Below are positions 58,808 through 64,000 of a stretch of 64,000 bases of DNA, in pieces. The notes beneath the pieces were generated by a model that made no database searches, was not told where the DNA came from, and saw only the letters and a program-made list of their open reading frames with translations. The stretch comes from Epiperipatus broadwayi. Its lineage: Eukaryota; Onychophora; Udeonychophora; Euonychophora; Peripatidae. Both the position numbers and the translations under genes were made by a program. Location of the stretch: contig JAQFVV010000450.1 of assembly GCA_028023455.1 (NCBI GenBank), forward strand, positions 186,001 through 250,000, written 5' to 3'. Each line of letters opens with the position of its first letter. Position 1 is the first letter of the stretch.

Positions 58808-61700
58808 ACTTCTTTATATTAACAATTTCATTCTCTGTAGTCAAGTTTAATCTTTAGTATCAACACAAACCTATTAGATCATAGATAAAGGTGGATTTAC
58901 ATCTTTGTTGATTAAAGGTTGCCCTGACAACAGATTAATAATGTTAATGATACTATTATAATACAACGAAGCAATGATATATATTGTATATTATAGCCAT
59001 TGAAAATGAAGTAATCTGACAGTAAAAACAATGTTTTCTTCAGAAGTTAGATCAGGCATTATCAAATTAAGATTTTCATAATACTAACTATGTTAATATA
59101 ACGTTTTAATAGTCTGAATTAGAAGAAACAATGCGGAAATACTGCCCCCCCCTAAGCTATATGTAAACTAACTGTCAGTATAGTTCATTTACATATAGTC
59201 CACTGTTTTTGTTAAGATACTTCTGCAATTGTTATGTTGTGAATTATTGAGATTACCCTTACAAAAAAAAAGTCGTATTTCTGAAACATATCAGTATAGT
59301 ATATGGATCACAGCTGAGGAAAATCAAGGATAATTATCACATAATTTTAGTAGCATTTTCTACATTTTTTAAAAATGTTATTTATAACTTTGGTTTATTA
59401 AATTTATACACTAAATCAATTATAGCTATCCAATTTATATATATAAAAAAGTAATTAAAAAATAAAAACATTAAAATTGAATAAATTTTATATGGCAGCA
59501 GTCATTTTTCCACGTCATAGTGCTGTACTGTTAATGTTTATTAATAACATTTTATCAGCTTACATTGAAAGCACATACATTTTATTTTTTGCTTTACTAT
59601 CCTTTCTAATTTGATGTGCAGTGTATTTCATATAATAAAATGTCTTCTAAGCATAAAACTAAAAAATATATGAAATTTAATAAAATTCATAAAGCATCAT
59701 CTTAAGTGCTAAAGTATAAGTTGTCAATTTAGTAGTGGCAGAAAAAAAGAACTGAAACTCATTCTTATAATTACATTAGAAAGTTTAAAGAATGAATAAT
59801 TTAAATGAAAATATGAAATATGTAAATGACAAGAAAGTACGACTGTATAGATTTCAAAGTAAATACAGACTTACAAACCCTTACCACAGAAATAAGCATT
59901 AGAGGTTAAAAAGAAAATCGTTTTTGCAAAACCTGTAAGTAAAATATTTTAATAATTAATAATTTATTAACTTTGAGAATTTTTTAAATTTCTTTGACGA
60001 TAACTAATTCTAAATATATCATTTTCTAATAACATAAAATTCTAATATTTTCATTCTTTTAACCTTTTTGAATAGATATTCGTGAAGCCAATTTCAATGT
60101 TTTCCTTTGTTATCAGTAAGACGTGCAGTTAAATACTTATTTTCACAATTTTAAAATATTAATTTTTCATGTTTTAGAATTTTAATTAGAAGGCTTAAAT
60201 ATTTATAATATAGTCTATAAATGAATGTTGTAAAATACATAAAAAAGATTTAATTGCACAAAAAATAATGAAACTTTATAGTCTATTCAAAAATTTGGGA
60301 ATCAAGTTGACACTGAAATTAATATATAGCTATTTCTCTTAGAGAACAGCCTTATAAAATAAAGTCACCAGCCATGATATTTTCATTGCTACCCTTCATC
60401 AAATTATGTGGCATAATAAATGGTGAACCAAAATAGCACTAAGTATTTTCTATAAAATTTTTCCTTTGTAAAAGAAAGTCATCAAAGATAAACTTACACA
60501 TTACAACTTTTAAAAATTTGATATCCACCTATTTGCATCTTAATTTTCTATCTTGATTTAATTTATGAAAGATAACTGTAAAATCACCTATCTTTTACAG
60601 TGCTTTATATTATTAGAATTCATTCTTCATATATCATTTTCCTAATCATTGTTGCAAATGTTAAATTTATCTTTTTATCCAATGAGACAAGATTATACTA
60701 AATAGCTGTTTTTACTTTATCAAATTTACCAATTACTTGAGATTGTTATAGAATTGTGAATATCTATATACTGTATCTCCCTTTTCTTCTTAGTCAAAAA
60801 CTCCCAATAACCACTGCTATGACCTCTTCAATCCAAGGACAACATTCACAATAAAACTTTACTACTAATGACTGAAAGTATATATATAGATCATAAATTA
60901 TAAATCAGGCTAATAATTTATTTTGATGAATATATTTTTCTTTGAAAAGCAAAAATAATTGAGTAGCAATATTTATATATTTTTCAAAATGATTCAGTTA
61001 TTTTTCTGATATATATGTATTAAAAAATTCATCTAAAAATTTATCCTAATATTTTTCATTGAATAAAAATTGTTTTAACAACATATATATATATATAATG
61101 AATGTATTGAAATTCAAATTTGATTTTGGAAAATCTATTTGTTAGTTAACTTTTAATTTTTTTCAAGTTAGAATGAAATTTTAAAATCGAAGTTTAATAT
61201 ATTTAAATTCAATAGAATTGCTAAAAAATTGATATATAACTAAGTTATACCACCCTAATCCATTTGAAACATTGATCTATTCAGTATGTCAACTAGTTTG
61301 ATAGATATGGAACAGCTGGAGAAAATATGTAAAACATTCAATCACTTCACTTATTGCCATTAACAATTATTCTTATAACTTTCATTTGTTTTAAATAATA
61401 ATTATGAAAGAGCATTAAATTTAATAACATTTTAATTTACTTAGGGTAATTATTTATAAAAATAAAGAGCAGTTAGAAATATACGTACAAAGAATATATA
61501 TATATATTTCATTTGGTAGTTTGTTTCAATTCACTGATTGGATTAAAACTCAAATTAAAATTCAAACTAAACATTTATTATATTAAATAAAACCATAATT
61601 TACAAGCACAATTTTCATTAGTAAGCAACTGGACTTGCAATTAGACAAAAAGTTAGAATAATTACTTTAAAAAATAAAGAACAGTGGATAGATGAAATTT
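58808..61700. other. AT-rich spacer, nothing recognised
   Basis: Small inverted repeat at 59156-59200 (CTATATGTAAA with TTTACATATAG) and TA tracts. No gene. Confidence 0.45.
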
Positions 61701-62040
61701 CACACATTCTGATGTCAAATTTTTTGGAGCATAAAAGTAAAAATAAATGAAACAAAAAATTTCCACCTCACAAAGGCAGTTGTAACAGTCAATAAGTAAA
61801 TAAATATGTCATTTAAAATAGATTTTCTGCAATCTTTTGAGTAAAAAAAAAATTCTAAAATGCTGCCTTCTTAAACATACAAATTCTAAAAAACAATTTG
61901 GAATATGCATGAATCCCTCTCCGTTATGTAACATTATCAGATGATTTTTTGGAACTTCTGAAGAAAAACAAATGAATAAAAACTTTGACTTTACTGAGGC
62001 AAAAGTGGAATGATCAGTAAGTAATAAAAAACTCATTTAA
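61700..62040. repeat. Diverged direct repeat, about 227 bp apart
   Basis: ATTTTTTGGAGC at 61719 recurs as ATTTTTTGGAAC near 61946, followed in both by related AAATGAA, GGCA, CAGTAAGTAA and ATTTAAA words. Old duplication. The 75-codon minus frame here is not credible. Confidence 0.5.
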
Positions 62041-62323
62041 ATTAGAAAAAATATTCGATTATAAAGAATTAATTTATATTATAAATAATGCATTTAATAA
62101 TCTTAAAAATGCAAGAATAGTTTCCAGATTTGAGATATTCTATATCACAGATTTTCTTTTATTTTGACACATGTATATATATATAAATTCAGTGGAATGT
62201 ATAAGAAAAATAGCACACAAAATATAACTAATAAAAATTTATTAATATACTTTCATCAACAGATTTGTGTCAAGGAAGTGAGAGCAGCATATTTGACACT
62301 TTTTAATAAACTGTAGTAATTAT

Positions 62324-63030
<707 letters not shown>

Positions 63031-63040
63031 ACACTAAACA

Positions 63041-63166
63041 ATGATAAAGATATGTGTGAGATTGTAGTCTGGATTAACTGATGAGTGCTAGTACAGCACA
63101 AAATGTGCATCTTGGGGGATCATAGATCTTTTTCAAATATTTTTTTTCATATGTTTATGACTATAC
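63041..63166 (+). mobile_element. R3 dispersed repeat, truncated
   Basis: Follows the TCTA array directly. Contains GATTAACTGATGAGTGCT, CAGCACAAAATGTGCATC and TTGGGGGATCAT, and is cut at 63166 by the hAT element. Confidence 0.7.
63051..63140 (+). ncRNA. Hammerhead ribozyme-like motif (R3)
   Basis: CTGATGA (63078-63084), perfect 5 bp stem II GTGCT/AGCAC (63085-63099), AAAA in place of GAAA, a stem III near-palindrome ATGTGCAT, then C63111 as the cleavage base and TTGG pairing with TTAA through G-U pairs. The single change G12 to A is expected to block cleavage. Otherwise the fold is the cleanest of the R3 copies. Confidence 0.5.
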
Positions 63167-63754
63167 TAGAGTAACCAGACTGGTTCGATCAAAAATGGGA
63201 ACATAATGACCAATCATTTTTACTGCATGGTATCCTTTTTTTATTATGAAACTCCATTCCTGTGTACATAAGTACACTTCCTTGTTGGCATGATGTCTAT
63301 TGTTTAGGGTTATTAATGTTCCTATTAATTTTATCACTATAGAAAATTAATATCAATAAAAAAACTAGTAAAACTACACTGTCAATCAAAGCAGGTGCAT
63401 GTGCAGTTCAAATTTTAGCCTACAAAAATCCAATCATATATGCTCCAAGGTGAGGTTGGATGTGAGAACGCATCTAGCTTGAGAATCTGCCCAAATAACA
63501 TAAGTGATCTTTGTTTTGGTGTTGGGATTTGTCAAGTTTTAATAATATTCTTGTAGAGATTGAAATGGACAGAGAGGGCCAAGAAACTATCATTTTTGCA
63601 ATGAATTATTTATGCAAGACAAATCATAATTACGAGTATTTGAAAATCGGGACAGACAACAGTCCTGAAAAAACATTTCGGGAACACTGGGATATCTAAT
63701 CAAAAATAGGGGAAAATTAAAAAAAATCAGGATGTCTGATTACCTAGACTATAC
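63159..63754 (-). mobile_element. hAT non-autonomous element with exact 8 bp TSD
   Basis: The 580 bp element 63167-63746 is flanked by GACTATAC at 63159-63166 and 63747-63754. Termini are TAGAGTAACCAGAC and, inverted, TAGGTAATCAGAC. It is the reverse complement of the 19.4 kb copy over essentially its full length, including the ATGCCAACAAGGAAGTGTAC start region on the minus strand, where stops have accumulated. A 62-codon plus frame at 63511-63699 is antisense noise. Confidence 0.85.
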
Positions 63755-64000
63755 CCCTTCATAAGGTCTTAAAAGTGGATAGAAGCCAGTTCCTACTTTG
63801 TAAGAAAGTTGCACTACAGAAATATTATTCATTATTGGATAATCTCTAGCCTAATAAATGACTAATAAAAATTATATATTAAAATAAGAGATTGTTTGCA
63901 AAAAAGAATGCAGACATTCTCAGGAAAAGAAAGCCTGTCGATATGAGAAAGAAAATCATAGTAAACTACAAAAGAAACATATTTAAAAAATATATAAAAA
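63755..64000. other. Short terminal spacer
   Basis: Nothing recognised. The window ends here. Confidence 0.4.

Overview
This 64 kb window is very AT-rich animal nuclear DNA. I find no convincing host protein-coding gene, no host RNA gene and nothing bacterial. Almost everything recognisable is a fossil or recent mobile element. Four features fit an invertebrate, most likely a mollusc and possibly a cephalopod such as an octopus: RTE-like LINE fragments ending in GAT-type repeats, short tRNA-headed SINEs, hAT derivatives, and a 700 bp TCTA array. The species assignment is inference.

Layout. 0-10 kb: a degraded SINE, an insert carrying a perfect 55 bp hairpin, single copies of two hammerhead-like repeat families (3.7 and 5.6 kb), a LINE remnant (6-7 kb) split by a nested inverted-repeat element with a 42 bp minisatellite, a SINE (8.1 kb) and a LINE 3' end (9.1-9.7 kb). 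10-20 kb: inverted-repeat elements, a TTAA-bounded element (11.7-12.7 kb), a 1.97 kb T-rich element with inverted termini (17.2-19.2 kb) and a complete 574 bp hAT derivative with an exact 8 bp target duplication. 20-31 kb: a head-to-head repeat (21.1-22.2 kb), more hammerhead-like repeats, a SINE, and a 393 bp tandem repeat (28.5-29.3 kb). 31-39 kb: a GC-richer block that may be LTR-derived, a LINE endonuclease remnant, a young SINE with a 16 bp target duplication, a 428 bp palindrome and a TTAA element. 39-50 kb: a less AT-rich unassigned stretch, a block of almost pure A/T runs, an inverted partner of the 38 kb TTAA element and two LINE 3' ends. 50-64 kb: a further TTAA element, a head-to-head repeat, a foldback element, a second GC-ended A-rich element, the TCTA array, and a second hAT copy inserted next to or into a hammerhead-like repeat.

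The most interesting signal is that three different repeat families (at least ten loci) contain, in the right order, the parts of a type I hammerhead ribozyme: CTGANGA, a stem II hairpin, GAAA, a very short near-palindromic stem III, and a stem I closed by flanking sequence. One family is a 393 bp tandem array. In another, a direct repeat starts within about two bases of the predicted cleavage site. This resembles retrozymes or Penelope-type retroelements, but activity is unproven and most copies carry core mutations.
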